Assembly: GCA_964035545.1 (NCBI GenBank)
Contig: CAXIUT010000053.1
Coordinates: forward strand, 1-46,579
From: Bugula neritina
Lineage: Eukaryota; Bryozoa; Gymnolaemata; Cheilostomatida; Bugulidae
Direction of reading: 5' to 3'
Length of the DNA stretch: 46,579 bases
Shown here: positions 12,690-22,384 of the stretch, piece by piece
Numbering within the stretch: position 1 is the first letter of the stretch
Layout: each line of letters starts with the position of its first letter
The notes under the pieces: model-generated
Told to the model about the DNA's origin: nothing
Databases searched by the model: none
Seen by the model: the letters and a program-made list of their open reading frames with translations, nothing else
Program-made: the position numbers and the translations under genes

Positions 12690-13171
12690 TCATCCTGAGA
12701 TCTCTTGAATTGAATTGATGTTTTATTATTCCTCTTCTTGAATATCAACTTTTATTTTTTTCTTTCCCTTGCTTCCTCCTTCATCTTCCTTGATATCTCC
12801 TGATCTGCTTCTTTTGGGTTGTCTTTGTGAACTCTTTGATCTCATAGTTGAAGGCAAAGGCAAGACATCATCGACATCTTAAAGGCAATCTTTCATAAAA
12901 TCATAACCATTAAGGTTAAGAAGGCCTTGTTTGAGTATAGCAGGAGTTAATTTAGCGAGTCCATTTTAATGTGCAATTTCTTATGATTTTTTGATGAGAT
13001 CTGTTAGAAAATACTGTAGTGATTGTTCAACTAATGGCGGGACTAAGTTAGATAGTTTTCCTATTTATTGATTTTCTTGGATTATCTTTTTGACTTTAGT
13101 CTGAATAGAAAATAGACTACTATTGGAAAATGCGGGTTAAATTTCTTTTATTTTTGCTCAGTTTCTTACAT
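12690..13171 (-). CDS. NC2-alpha (DRAP1), histone-fold transcription corepressor
   Basis: Negative cofactor 2 alpha pairs with NC2-beta through a histone fold and binds TBP on DNA, blocking TFIIA and TFIIB. The start is MQETEQKQKKFNPHFPITKV, matching the family's basic N terminus followed by a R/K-F-P motif. The histone fold spans about residues 14-95, with VKKIIQENQQIGKL, VEQSLQYFLTDLIKKS, LTPAILKQGLL and YDFMKDCLQDV as successive helices. The C-terminal tail is basic and Ser/Lys-rich with a nuclear-signal-like KKKIK. A 20-nt intron at 13101-13120 falls just after FPI; without it the N-terminal motif and the fold do not join. 153 residues. Confidence 0.9.
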
Positions 13172-13330
13172 CTTAAATATTATCAATCGAACTATTCAAT
13201 TTTTATTTATAGTAGGGAATGATTAATAAGCAATTCAAAGAGTCATACTTATAAATTAATCATAAAGTTAGTTTATTTACTGAGTTTGGAACTAACTGAA
13301 CCAAATATTGGAATGAAACTTTTTATAACA

Positions 13331-14854
13331 ATGAATGAATAAAACAATCCAAACACTCTTGGCTTTCGTGTACTTACATAATAAAAACGAGAGCATTCAG
13401 TCAATCTCTCTATTGTTAGTTCAGTTGCCAATCCTCTTAGTTCCTATCAACAGCTTCAGCAATTCTTTCAAACCTACTAATCCCAAAATATCAATATGTA
13501 ACAACTTCATAACTCTCCTCATCTAAAACTAAAAAAATATAAAGAAGCAGTTTATTATGGTTAGTTTAACTAGAAACATCGAGAAGGACTAGGTATTATG
13601 TTGTATCATAGCGGACAAAGATTCTAGGGATCATGGAAAGATGATCAAAGACATGGTCATGGAATATAAGTATTTGGAAGTGGAAGTATCTACGAAGGAG
13701 ACTACTTTCAAAATAAAATGCATGGACAAGGAAAGTATATATGGCCTGGCGGGTAGATCTATTAGGGATAGTGGAGTAATAATTTGAAACATGGAACGGG
13801 AATGTGGACCAATAAGGAGGGAGATTCATATATAGGATAGTGGTAAGAAGGAAAAGCAACAGGATTTGGTGTATATTTGTAAGTTAATGCTAGTTAGTAT
13901 GAAGGTAGTTTTATTGATTTTGTTAAAAATGGAAAAGGAAATTAAAAGTTTTCATCTGGAGATCTTTATAAAGGACACTATACTAACGGTAAATTTGATG
14001 GAGCAGGAGATTACTACTGGAAAGATGGTAGTTTTTATAAAGGATAGTTTCAAAGTGGTTTAAAACATGGTTTTGGAGTATTTTATAAAGCATAAAATAA
14101 TGATAAATACGAAGGATAATTTGTTTCTAACCGTAGATAAGGCTATGGAATATATTCTTGGGGCTGTGGTGACGTATATAAAGGACAGTATCATGCCAAT
14201 CTTAGACATGGGAATGGATAAATGTTTTGGGCTGATGGAACATTCTATAAAGGAGCTTGGTTGGCTGATAAACCTAATGGAAAAGGAGACCTTTTTGATG
14301 GTCAGCATATAGTTAAAGGTGTTTTTCAAGATGGATAGCTAATTTAATATCAAGGAGATTAAGATAATAGAGGACTTAGCAACCTTTATATGGATAATGC
14401 TCGTACAACAGAACGTATGATTGTAACTCCAATCCGCAAAATAACTGATGAAACTATTTCAAGGACACAACCGAGAAGAAGACTTATTTTATCTCAAGTA
14501 TAAAGAGATGGATAAGTTCGATAGATACGAAACACAAAAAGTAAGAAGTATAGCTAAAGTCCTTTACTTAAAGAATCATTTGTAAGAAAGAAATTAAGGC
14601 AAACTATTGCTTTATAACCTAGAATAAATAGTAGAAATAACAGTAAATAGAGAGATACTACAAGAGCTAAATCAAATAGTAAATAAAAAGTATTGCACTC
14701 AGCTTTTCAAATTCATAGATTATACAATAATAAGCAATTAAAGAGTCTTAGAGGCTAAAAGGCGATATAGCAGACAGCTGATAGTAAAGATCAATTTGCT
14801 TTTACAAGAAATGGACAATTTTAAAGAACTAGATATCATTCAAAATTAGATTGA
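13331..14854 (+). CDS. MORN-repeat protein
   Basis: Intact 507-residue frame. Residues 75-330 carry about ten MORN repeats, recognisable as YxGxxxxxxxHGxGxxxxxxG, for example GFGVFYKAQNNDKYEGQF and RHGNGQMFWADGTFYKGAW. MORN repeats bind membrane phospholipids or act as scaffolds at cilia, basal bodies and cortex. The N-terminal 70 residues are Gln/Ser-rich. The C-terminal 170 residues are basic and unstructured, with several RxxS/T sites. No kinase or SET domain is attached. Divergently placed from NC2-alpha with 159 bp between starts, so they may share a promoter region. Confidence 0.9.
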
Positions 14855-14947
14855 TATTTCTGGCGAAGATGATAGTTAATATTATTGGGAATATGAAATA
14901 AAATTTAAGATATTAATTAAAGTTGAAACCAACTTTTATCATAAATT

Positions 14948-17900
14948 ATGTTAGTCAGAAAACTCGCGTCTATCGCACCTCTCACCACTCCTTTTTATGC
15001 CTTTGGAGTTGATGCAAAACAATTGCTCATAGGTGTTCCTAAAGAAGTTCAACAAAATGAAACTAGAGTTGCCATCACTCCTGAAGCCATTCAAAAAATG
15101 ATAAAAAAAAATGGCATAAACTTCCTTGTTGAATAAGGTGCTGGAAAAGGAGCATCTATTTCAGATCAAGATTATATAAATGCTGGAGCTAAGATTGGAT
15201 CAGCCAAAGAAGCCCTTGGAGCTGATGTTGTTCTAAAGGTAAGACCACCTATGGAAAATCCAAGTTTAGGAGGAGACCATGAAGTCAACCATATCAAAGA
15301 AGGATCAACTCTTATATCTTTCCTTACACCTGGTCAAAATAAAGACCTCGTCAACAAAATCAAAGATCAAAATATAACATCATTCGCTATGGATCAAATC
15401 CCTAGAATCACAAGAGCACAAACCTTTGATGCTCTATCTTCAATGGCTAACACAGCAGGATATAAAGCTGTTATTATGGCTGCTTAAAACTTTGGAAGAT
15501 TTTTTACAGGACAGATGACTGCAGCTGGTAAACTTCCTCCTGCTAAAATTTTAGTCCTTGGTGGAGGAGTTGCAGGTCTCGCTGCTATTGCAACTGCTAA
15601 ATCTCTTGGTGCCATCGTAAGAGGTTTCGATGTTAGACCTGCTGTTAAAGAGCAAGTATAATCTCTTGGAGCTGAGTTTATCGAAGTTAAAGGAATCCAA
15701 GAATCAGGAGCTGGTTCAGGAGGATATGCTAAAGAGGCTAGCAAAGAATTCCATGAAGCTCAACTTAAATTATTTGCTAAACAATGTTAAGATGTCGATA
15801 TCATCATCACTACTGCTCTTATTCCTGGAAAACCTGCCCCAAAACTGATTACCAAGGAACATATTAATATTCTTAAACCAGGATCAGTAGTTGTTGACTT
15901 AGCAGCATAGGCTGGAGGTAATTGTTAATTGACTGAAAAAGATGCCTTAGTTCACAGTCCTAACGGAGTCAAAATCATTGGATATACTGATCTCCCTTCC
16001 CGTATGAGTGGACAGTCTTCAGCTCTTTATGCTAACAATATCAGCAAATTCTTCCAATCAATGATTAACAAGAGCAATTAATATGATGTAGATCTTAAGG
16101 ATGAAGTCGTAAGAGGATCAATTGTAACTCAAAATAGATAAGTTTTATGGCCTAATCCAAATCCACCTATGCTAGATGCAGCTAAAACTAGTAAACCTAA
16201 AGCTGTGCCTAAAGCTGAGCCAGTACCTGAAAATCTCTTCCAAAAATCACTTAAAAACGCTCTTGGTTTATCAGGAGGTCTTCTCTCAGTTCTTGGATTA
16301 GGATTCGCTTGCACTAATCCAGCTATTTTGACTATGACTAGCATTTTCTCCCTCTCTGTTATTACAGGTTACTTCTCAGTCTGGGGTGTTGCTCCTGCTC
16401 TTCATACTCCTTTGATGTCCATTACTAATGCTATCTCAGGTATTACTGCTGTTGGTGGTCTCTTAATCATGGGAGGTGGCTTCCTTCCTTCAACTTTCAC
16501 ACAAGCTCTTGCCTCATTGGCTGTTTTGATTTCATCAGTTAACATTGCTGGTGGTTTCCTTGTTACTAAACGTATGCTTGATATGTTCAAAAGAAAAACT
16601 GATCCAGATGAGCATAATTACCTTTATGGTATCCCTGCAGCTCTCAGTCTTGGAGCTATCGGACTTGCATATAAAATGGGTGCAGTTTCAGTCTACCAAA
16701 CTGGATATCTTGCTGCTTCCCTCTGCTGTATTGGTGGTATCACTGGTTTAGCTTCTCAATCCACTGCTAGAATTGGTAATGCATTGGGTTTGATTGGTAT
16801 TTCAACTGGTGTAGTAACTGCTTTGGCTTCACTTAACTTCCCAGCTCCTCTTTTCACCCAAGCTCTCGCTCTTCTTCTAGCTGGAGGTACTGCTGGTGTT
16901 GTTTTGGGAAAAAGAGTCGCAGTCACTGAGTTGCCTCAAACTGTTGCTGCTTTCCATGCTTTGGTTGGTTTGGCTGCAGTAGCCACTTCTCTTTCATCAT
17001 ATTGGGGACATGCTGGTGACGTTGAAACTCTTCATAAAATAGCTTCATTCCTTGGTACTTTGATTGGAGGTATCACTTTCACAGGATCAATTGCTGCTTT
17101 TATTAAACTAGCAGCCATTAAATTCACTTTCGAATTACCTTATAAGCAATTCTTAAATAAACCTCTCAGTATCCTCAATGCAGCTGCCCTTACAGCCTTG
17201 GTTGCTTCTGACAGTTCAGCTTTGGGTTCTTTAGCTCTTGTTTATGCTACTTTTTCATCCTTCGCTCTTGGATGGAATATTACTAACTCAATTGGAGCTG
17301 CTGACATGCCAGTTGCTATCACAGTCCTTAATAGTTATTCTGGATGGGCTCTCTGTGCTGAAGGATTTATGTTGGCTAACCCCATGTTAACAATCGTTGG
17401 TTCTCTTATTGGTTCTTCAGGCGCTATTCTATCATATATTATGTGCAGAGCCATGAATAGATCTCTTGAAAACGTTATTTTTGGCAGTTGGACTTCAACT
17501 ACTACCAAAGCCAAAGTGACCTAGCATAGATAACATGTTTAAACTAATGCTGAACAAGTTGGATAAATGCTTGTTAACTCGAAAAATGTTGTTATTGTTC
17601 CAGGATATGGTATGGCTGTTGCTCAAGCTCAATATGCTATTGCTGAGTTAACTAAACTTCTTATTTCTAATGGAATTAAGGTTAGATTTGCCATTCATCC
17701 AGTTGCTGGACGTATGCCAGGTCAAATGAACGTATTGCTTGCTTAGGTCGGAATCCCATATGACATTGTAAAGGAAATGGAAGAAATTAACGATGACTTC
17801 CCTGATGTTGATGTAGTTTTGATTGTTGGAGCTAATGATATTGTTAATTCTTCAGCTCTTGAAGATCCTGATAGTCCTATTGCTGGCATGCCTGTCCTTG

Positions 17901-18067
17901 AGGTCTGGAAATCAAAGAATGTTATTATCAATAAGAGAACTATGGGAACTGGATATGCTGATATTGATAATCCTCTTTTCTTTAAAGAAAATAGTATGAT
18001 GTTGCTTGGAGGAGGAAAAGATGTTTGCGAAAAACTTAGATCTTCTGTGGAAACTCATTATAAATGA
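14948..18067 (+). CDS. NNT: Proton-translocating NAD(P) transhydrogenase, mitochondrial
   Basis: Uninterrupted 1039-residue frame close to the size of animal NNT, with all three domains in one chain. Residues 1-25 ([20 protein letters not shown]) look like a mitochondrial presequence. Domain I (about 28-410) has [16 protein letters not shown] and the NAD-binding [20 protein letters not shown] plus [10 protein letters not shown]. Domain II (about 425-850) holds around a dozen hydrophobic helices. Domain III (about 865-1039) has the NADP site [17 protein letters not shown], then [17 protein letters not shown] and [17 protein letters not shown]. The enzyme couples the mitochondrial proton gradient to NADPH formation. 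The gene is less AT-biased than its neighbours, suggesting high expression. The order matches fused eukaryotic forms. Confidence 0.97.
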
Positions 18068-18348
18068 TCCAATTGTTCCTATTTATCTAATTTTAACCTT
18101 TAAGTGAAGTCTTATTAAAGGAAATTAAAAGATAAGTGAGAGATATATTTAATATATTTATAAATATTTTCTTTTCTAGTTGATTTAAAGGTGAGAATTC
18201 TTGAAATTAAAGCATATGAAAGACTACTTTTTCGGATAATAGAACCTTTGACTTTGATTCCCTGAATTTTATCAAGATTTATCAATTATAAGTTTTTAAC
18301 TTTGAAGTTTAAGAGAACATTAAAAATATAATCTTTATTAAAACCCAC

Positions 18349-18732
18349 ATGTACAGTCATATAAATAATATTCAACAAAATGACTAAGCCCAATATTCTC
18401 CTCATTTCCTTTTCTCTTATCCATCAAACAAATCATTTCAGCAGTTAGAGCAAGAAAAAAACCTTTAAATTTTACACGAAAAAACAGGGCACCTTGTTTC
18501 AGAAATGGGAGGAATTAAGGAAACCTTAGGCATGTTTATCGAAGAAGTAAGGGGCCGACTGAATCAGCTAAGCGATAACGTAGTCTCTATTCAAAGAATC
18601 TCTGCGATTGAGCGGCCTAAAAAAAAGTTTCAAAAGAGTTTCGATTGTTCTGCAAAGGATTGTGGAAAACGATACAGTTCGAAGATAGCTCTCAATTGCC
18701 ATATTCGAAATAAACACAAAAATTAAAAATGA
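18349..18732 (+). CDS. Small C2H2 zinc-finger protein, 127 residues (copy B)
   Basis: The frame is open from the ATG at 18349 to TGA at 18730. An internal ATG at 18505 is the first in-frame Met near the conserved part, but the upstream part (QQLEQEKNLQILHEKTGHLV) aligns with copy A, so the longer start is preferred. Finger ligands are C100, C105, H118 and H123, the same C-x4-C-x12-H-x4-H spacing as copy A, shifted by one residue. Both have KKK/KKF just before the finger and a GGIKETLGMFIEEV-like coil. It lies 281 bp after the transhydrogenase gene. Confidence 0.83.
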
Positions 18733-18932
18733 TGTTTTAGTTGTTATTATTCTAGAATTTTTATTTGATATTTCATTCATGTTACAATTCATAAATAAAG
18801 TCCAATAATATTAATTAATCAAATATATTTTATATTTATTCTAATTAATGATTTCTTCAAGAATCTAGATATATTACACCATATTTTGCTAAATAATAAC
18901 TACTTAAATAGTAAATAGTAATTGTCAAATCA

Positions 18933-19157
18933 TCATTGTTCTGATTTATCTTCAGGACATTCATTTTATACAATCTATTCTTCTTATTCGACTTCTGAAA
19001 AAAATATTTCAATCTATCCTTTTGTTATTTGCTCCACTATTTTAGCTTTTTAGCCCTATCCAATGAAGATAGCGTTTCTTCTCTTTCCTGTTCTCTTGGG
19101 TAATACTTCTTAAACCTCCACAATCTATTTCTAACTAGCAAGAGTACGGCCACTCAT
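18933..19157 (-). CDS. Small unknown protein, 74 residues
   Basis: ATG to TGA frame with a compact, well-mixed composition (MSGRTLASQKQIVEVQEVLP, then GKRRNAIFIGQGQKAKIVEQ) and an acidic C-terminal third. No intron is needed. The sequence looks like a real globular domain rather than chance AT-rich coding, but I do not recognise the family. It lies 48 bp downstream of the RING/B-box gene on the same strand. Confidence 0.55.
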
Positions 19158-19205
19158 TTTCGATCAATAGAAAACAATATTAAATTATTAGAACTTAAAA
19201 AAATA

Positions 19206-20381
19206 TCATAACTTAAACTTGTTCTTCAATAACATTTTATATATGTTTTTCTATGATTAATTCATCTCTACTCCATGAACATTACTACATAAAGACATTT
19301 GATGCTTCTTGTTAACACTATCACGTTCGTGTTTATTCTGTCGATGACTATCGTCCCATTATTCATTTTTAGAACGGTTGAATGATTTGTTTGATTGACT
19401 TTTTGGTTTGAATTTTGAGTTGAATTTTAAGGGAAGGTCTAGCTTCAAATTAACATAATCTTTTATTGAATCTTTGTAGTGATATTTATTTAGTTGGATT
19501 AGAGAAAGTTCTTTTAAGTAAGGAACGTAGTCTAAATTAAGATTTTTTATTGTTTTTTTAATGACGTTAAAGGATGTGAAAGTATATATAAGTTAGTTGA
19601 AAGAATAATGTTCTTTGGTTGTTTTTTATTTATACTATCTAAGAATTGAAGATAAGTAAGAAAGATCCTGACTGATTTAATCACATTAGTTGAACTTTTT
19701 ATCAAAAAAAGTGATATAACTTTATCTTAGTCTAGTTTATAAAGTCTATACTTATTATTTCATTTCTTGAAATAGGGGTTGGGGTTGGGGTTGGGGTTGG
19801 GGTTGGGGTTGGGGTTGGGGTTGGGGTTGGGGTTGGGGGGTTGGGGTTGGGGTTGGGGTTGGGGTTGGGGTTGGGGGGGTTGGGGTTGGGGTTGGGGTTG
19901 GGGTTGGGGTTGGGGTTTGGGGTTGGGGTTGGGGTTGGGGTTGGGGGGTTGGGTTGTTAGCTCTTTTACAAATACAAATAGAACACACTAACTCCTTAGT
20001 TGATTTGCAGTACATAGTTAATTGCTATTGATGATCTTTGCATTGGATGACAGGTAAAGTTCCATTTTAGTTATCTTCATCATATCCCATTGATTATTTA
20101 TGATAGTTGCCTCGATTATACGATGGTGAGGGAGAGTATTCAACAGTCATTTTAGATTAGCTTTACTTTACTCTTGTACTTTTTTATTTTGGTTCTTGTG
20201 ATATTTTTCTGGATGGAGAGTGGATAGGTGTTCTTGGTCTTTGTTGAGATAAACAGTCAGAACATTTATTTGTGTTTCTATTTAATTTGACACAATGAAA
20301 ACATATTTTATGACCACAGTTAGCATTCATGAGGTTGTAGTAGTGACGTTGGCAGGAATGGCAGCTTCGACTTTATTTCAT
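19206..20381 (-). CDS. RING / B-box / coiled-coil (TRIM-like) protein split by a telomeric insert
   Basis: One continuous 391-codon frame. The RING finger has ligands C7, C10, C22, H24, C27, C30, C40 and C43 (C3HC4). After a Ser/Pro/Gln linker, a B-box starts at C114-x2-H117 and continues with C125, C133 and C136. The frame then enters the telomeric array, translated as alternating Pro-Gln and Pro-Thr for residues about 143-202, and leaves as PLFQEMKQQVQTLQ into a coiled coil typical after a B-box. The two histidines expected shortly after C136 are missing. RING/B-box/coiled-coil proteins are usually E3 ubiquitin ligases. The intact domain order on both flanks argues that this was once an uninterrupted gene. 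Confidence 0.85.
19775..19955. repeat. Internal telomeric array 1 (GGGGTT on + strand)
   Basis: About 181 bp of GGGGTT units with several irregular units (runs of six or seven G and one TTT). It is oriented like a right chromosome end. Unique DNA resumes on both sides with no CCCCAA array facing it. The array lies wholly inside the RING/B-box reading frame. Confidence 0.97.
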
Positions 20382-20464
20382 GGGTTGTTAACTTCTTGTA
20401 ATTTAGTAATAAAACTATTAAAAATAAAAATTATTGATTTTTGCTTATATCAAATCATAGTTAC

Positions 20465-20990
20465 TCAAATATATTGTGTTTGTTCCTTTTTTATTTTATT
20501 TTCAACTTGAATTACTGGCTTTTCTGGTAGTTTTTACTCTATTCCATGAATCAAATTCTTTAACTCTTCTTCTCTCTTATTGATTCTGGTTCTTTCTTGT
20601 CGAATACAGTTCCACATTACATCATACTGATCTTTACATCCTTTTAGGCTGATTTATAATATTAATACTCAATGATTCTTCTTCTGTTTTATGTAGCTAT
20701 TTTCATCAGTGAAAGGCAATACTGCAGCTCACATCCTTTATCTCGACAAATCATCTATGCTACTGTATCAGTCGTTATATTCGGAGAACTTTTTATCTGT
20801 CTATTTTATAAGATGAGAACTTGATGTATGGATTTTATGATTTGCACATTGAATAGAGTTAAAGATGATGTTTTGGTTATTATAGCCTGGCAAGATCTTT
20901 TTTGACATGCTGCCAAAATTTATTATCAGGATTCTACATGAATTCCTTAGAAAGATCTTTCTTGTATCGCTGCCAGTACTGTTCAGTCAT
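20465..20990 (-). CDS. Twin-CX9C mitochondrial intermembrane-space protein
   Basis: 161 residues after removal of two 20-nt introns (20801-20820 and 20649-20668). The spliced product has C75-x9-C85 and C105-x9-C115, the twin CX9C pattern of CHCH-domain proteins imported by the Mia40 disulfide relay, such as cytochrome oxidase assembly factors. An extra Cys at 80 lies within the first motif. Charged helices flank the motifs and the C-terminal 35 residues are Lys/Glu-rich. The exact family member is not clear. Each intron interrupts the frame unless removed, and both junctions fall cleanly (CxC spacing appears only after splicing). It is 83 bp upstream of the RING/B-box start. Confidence 0.8.
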
Positions 20991-21065
20991 TATGATAAAA
21001 ATATATAAGGTGGTAAATGATATAAGATTATTAAGAGAAAAAATATTGATATTATTAAAGTCAAA

Positions 21066-22384
21066 TCAGGATTATGTTGCTTAGGGATTTCTTCTGCATG
21101 TCTTATAAAAGTTTTATCTATAGAATGAGGTTATGAGATCTCTTTTCCAGACAGGACCATCTTTTGATCCTCTATGATCTTCTATTTATTTTCCTACTTA
21201 TTTTTTTGCTAATATCATCTTATCTAAAACTTTAAATTCGCTAGTTAAGAAGTTAGCTCTCTAAACACACATAGGAAATTGCTGTAAAGGACCATCTTTT
21301 CTCAATGAAAAGTAGTCAGATCTTTTCATTCCTTCATTCTATATCCTAAGACTTTCTTTGAATGTATCATTAAAGAATTTACTTCTACCTGTTTTCATCT
21401 TACTTTAGTTAAATCTCAGAGAAGGTAAATGTTTTCTTTCAGTTGATTGCATGTTTCTTACACTAGATAACTCTGTGCTAGTAGCTAATGGTTTTGTGGA
21501 TTGTTTACTTGTTAGTTTAGATGTTTTTCCTAAATATTCAGATACACTTCTAGATTTTAAAGAATCAAGACATTTTTTCTCAAGAAATTTCATTAACTTG
21601 TTTTGTTTGCTTCTAAAGACTCCTTCGCAGTAGTGTAGAATAAATTTCTTAAAACATTATTACGAAAAATGATAAATGAGGCTATTTTGAGTTTTGCATC
21701 TAGCTGTAAAAGGTCTTAATTCCTGATTTTAAAGAATCTACAATCCTCCAAAGGTACTTCCTACTTAAAATCTAAAGGTCTAAATAAATTAAAAAATACT
21801 TATATTTATTTTCCTTAACTTTATCTGAAATATCCTATCTATCCAGTTCTAACTACATAGATACCAGAACCACTCTATGTGTGAGTCATTTGTTGACCTT
21901 GATAGAAAGCTGTTTCATTTTATTTGAACTGACGAACCTCTGTTAATCTAATAAGTTGCAATAATTTCTTTTTAGGAATTGAACAGAAATATTCTGAACT
22001 TTACCAAAAATTAAGTTATTTTTAAACAGTACTATCTCCCAGAAGTTATATATTTCTATATTTTTGATAATCGAGTATCGCAATAAAATCTCCTTCATTG
22101 ACATTGACTCCTTTTTGTCCAATAATTTGAATAGAGGATGATATTTACTAGTTCTATTATTTAAATCTTATAGCAAATGAATGTTTCGAGTACTCATCAC
22201 AACTGACTGTAGTTGGTCCTTCTCGAACTAATAAGTAAAAAGTTATAAATCTGAGTTTTTGCTGTGATTGAGTAGGAAAGCATTTGGAAATAGCATGGCG
22301 GATTAGTCTATTTTATTGAGGTGTTCGTTATTAATATTTTTTGCGTAGAGATTCTAAAAGGTTGATATTTTTCATACTTGACAT
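21066..22384 (-). CDS. Cyclic-nucleotide-binding-domain protein
   Basis: 432 residues with one 20-nt intron at 21780-21799 (GTATTTTTTAATTTATTTAG). The cNMP-binding-like beta roll lies at about residues 140-240: FKQNETAFYQGQ, GIYVVRTGQIGYFRQ, then, only after splicing, FQVGSTFGGLQILQNQELRP and IYHFSQQCFKKFI. The phosphate-binding cassette's Arg-Ala pair is not canonical (GSTFGG replaces the usual GxxFGE), so nucleotide binding is uncertain. The C-terminal 190 residues are basic and Ser/Lys-rich. The start ATG is 25 bp downstream of internal telomeric array 2 and overlaps the 3' end of the coiled-coil gene's frame by 13 bp. Confidence 0.8.

Noticed and set aside
15484-16590. Minus-strand frames inside the transhydrogenase gene
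   Set aside because: The plus strand encodes a full-length conserved enzyme here; these are shadows.
19779-19991. Plus-strand open frame of alternating Gly-Leu and Gly-Trp across internal array 1
   Set aside because: It is only a translation of GGGGTT repeats with no domain on either side. The opposite strand carries the RING/B-box frame.
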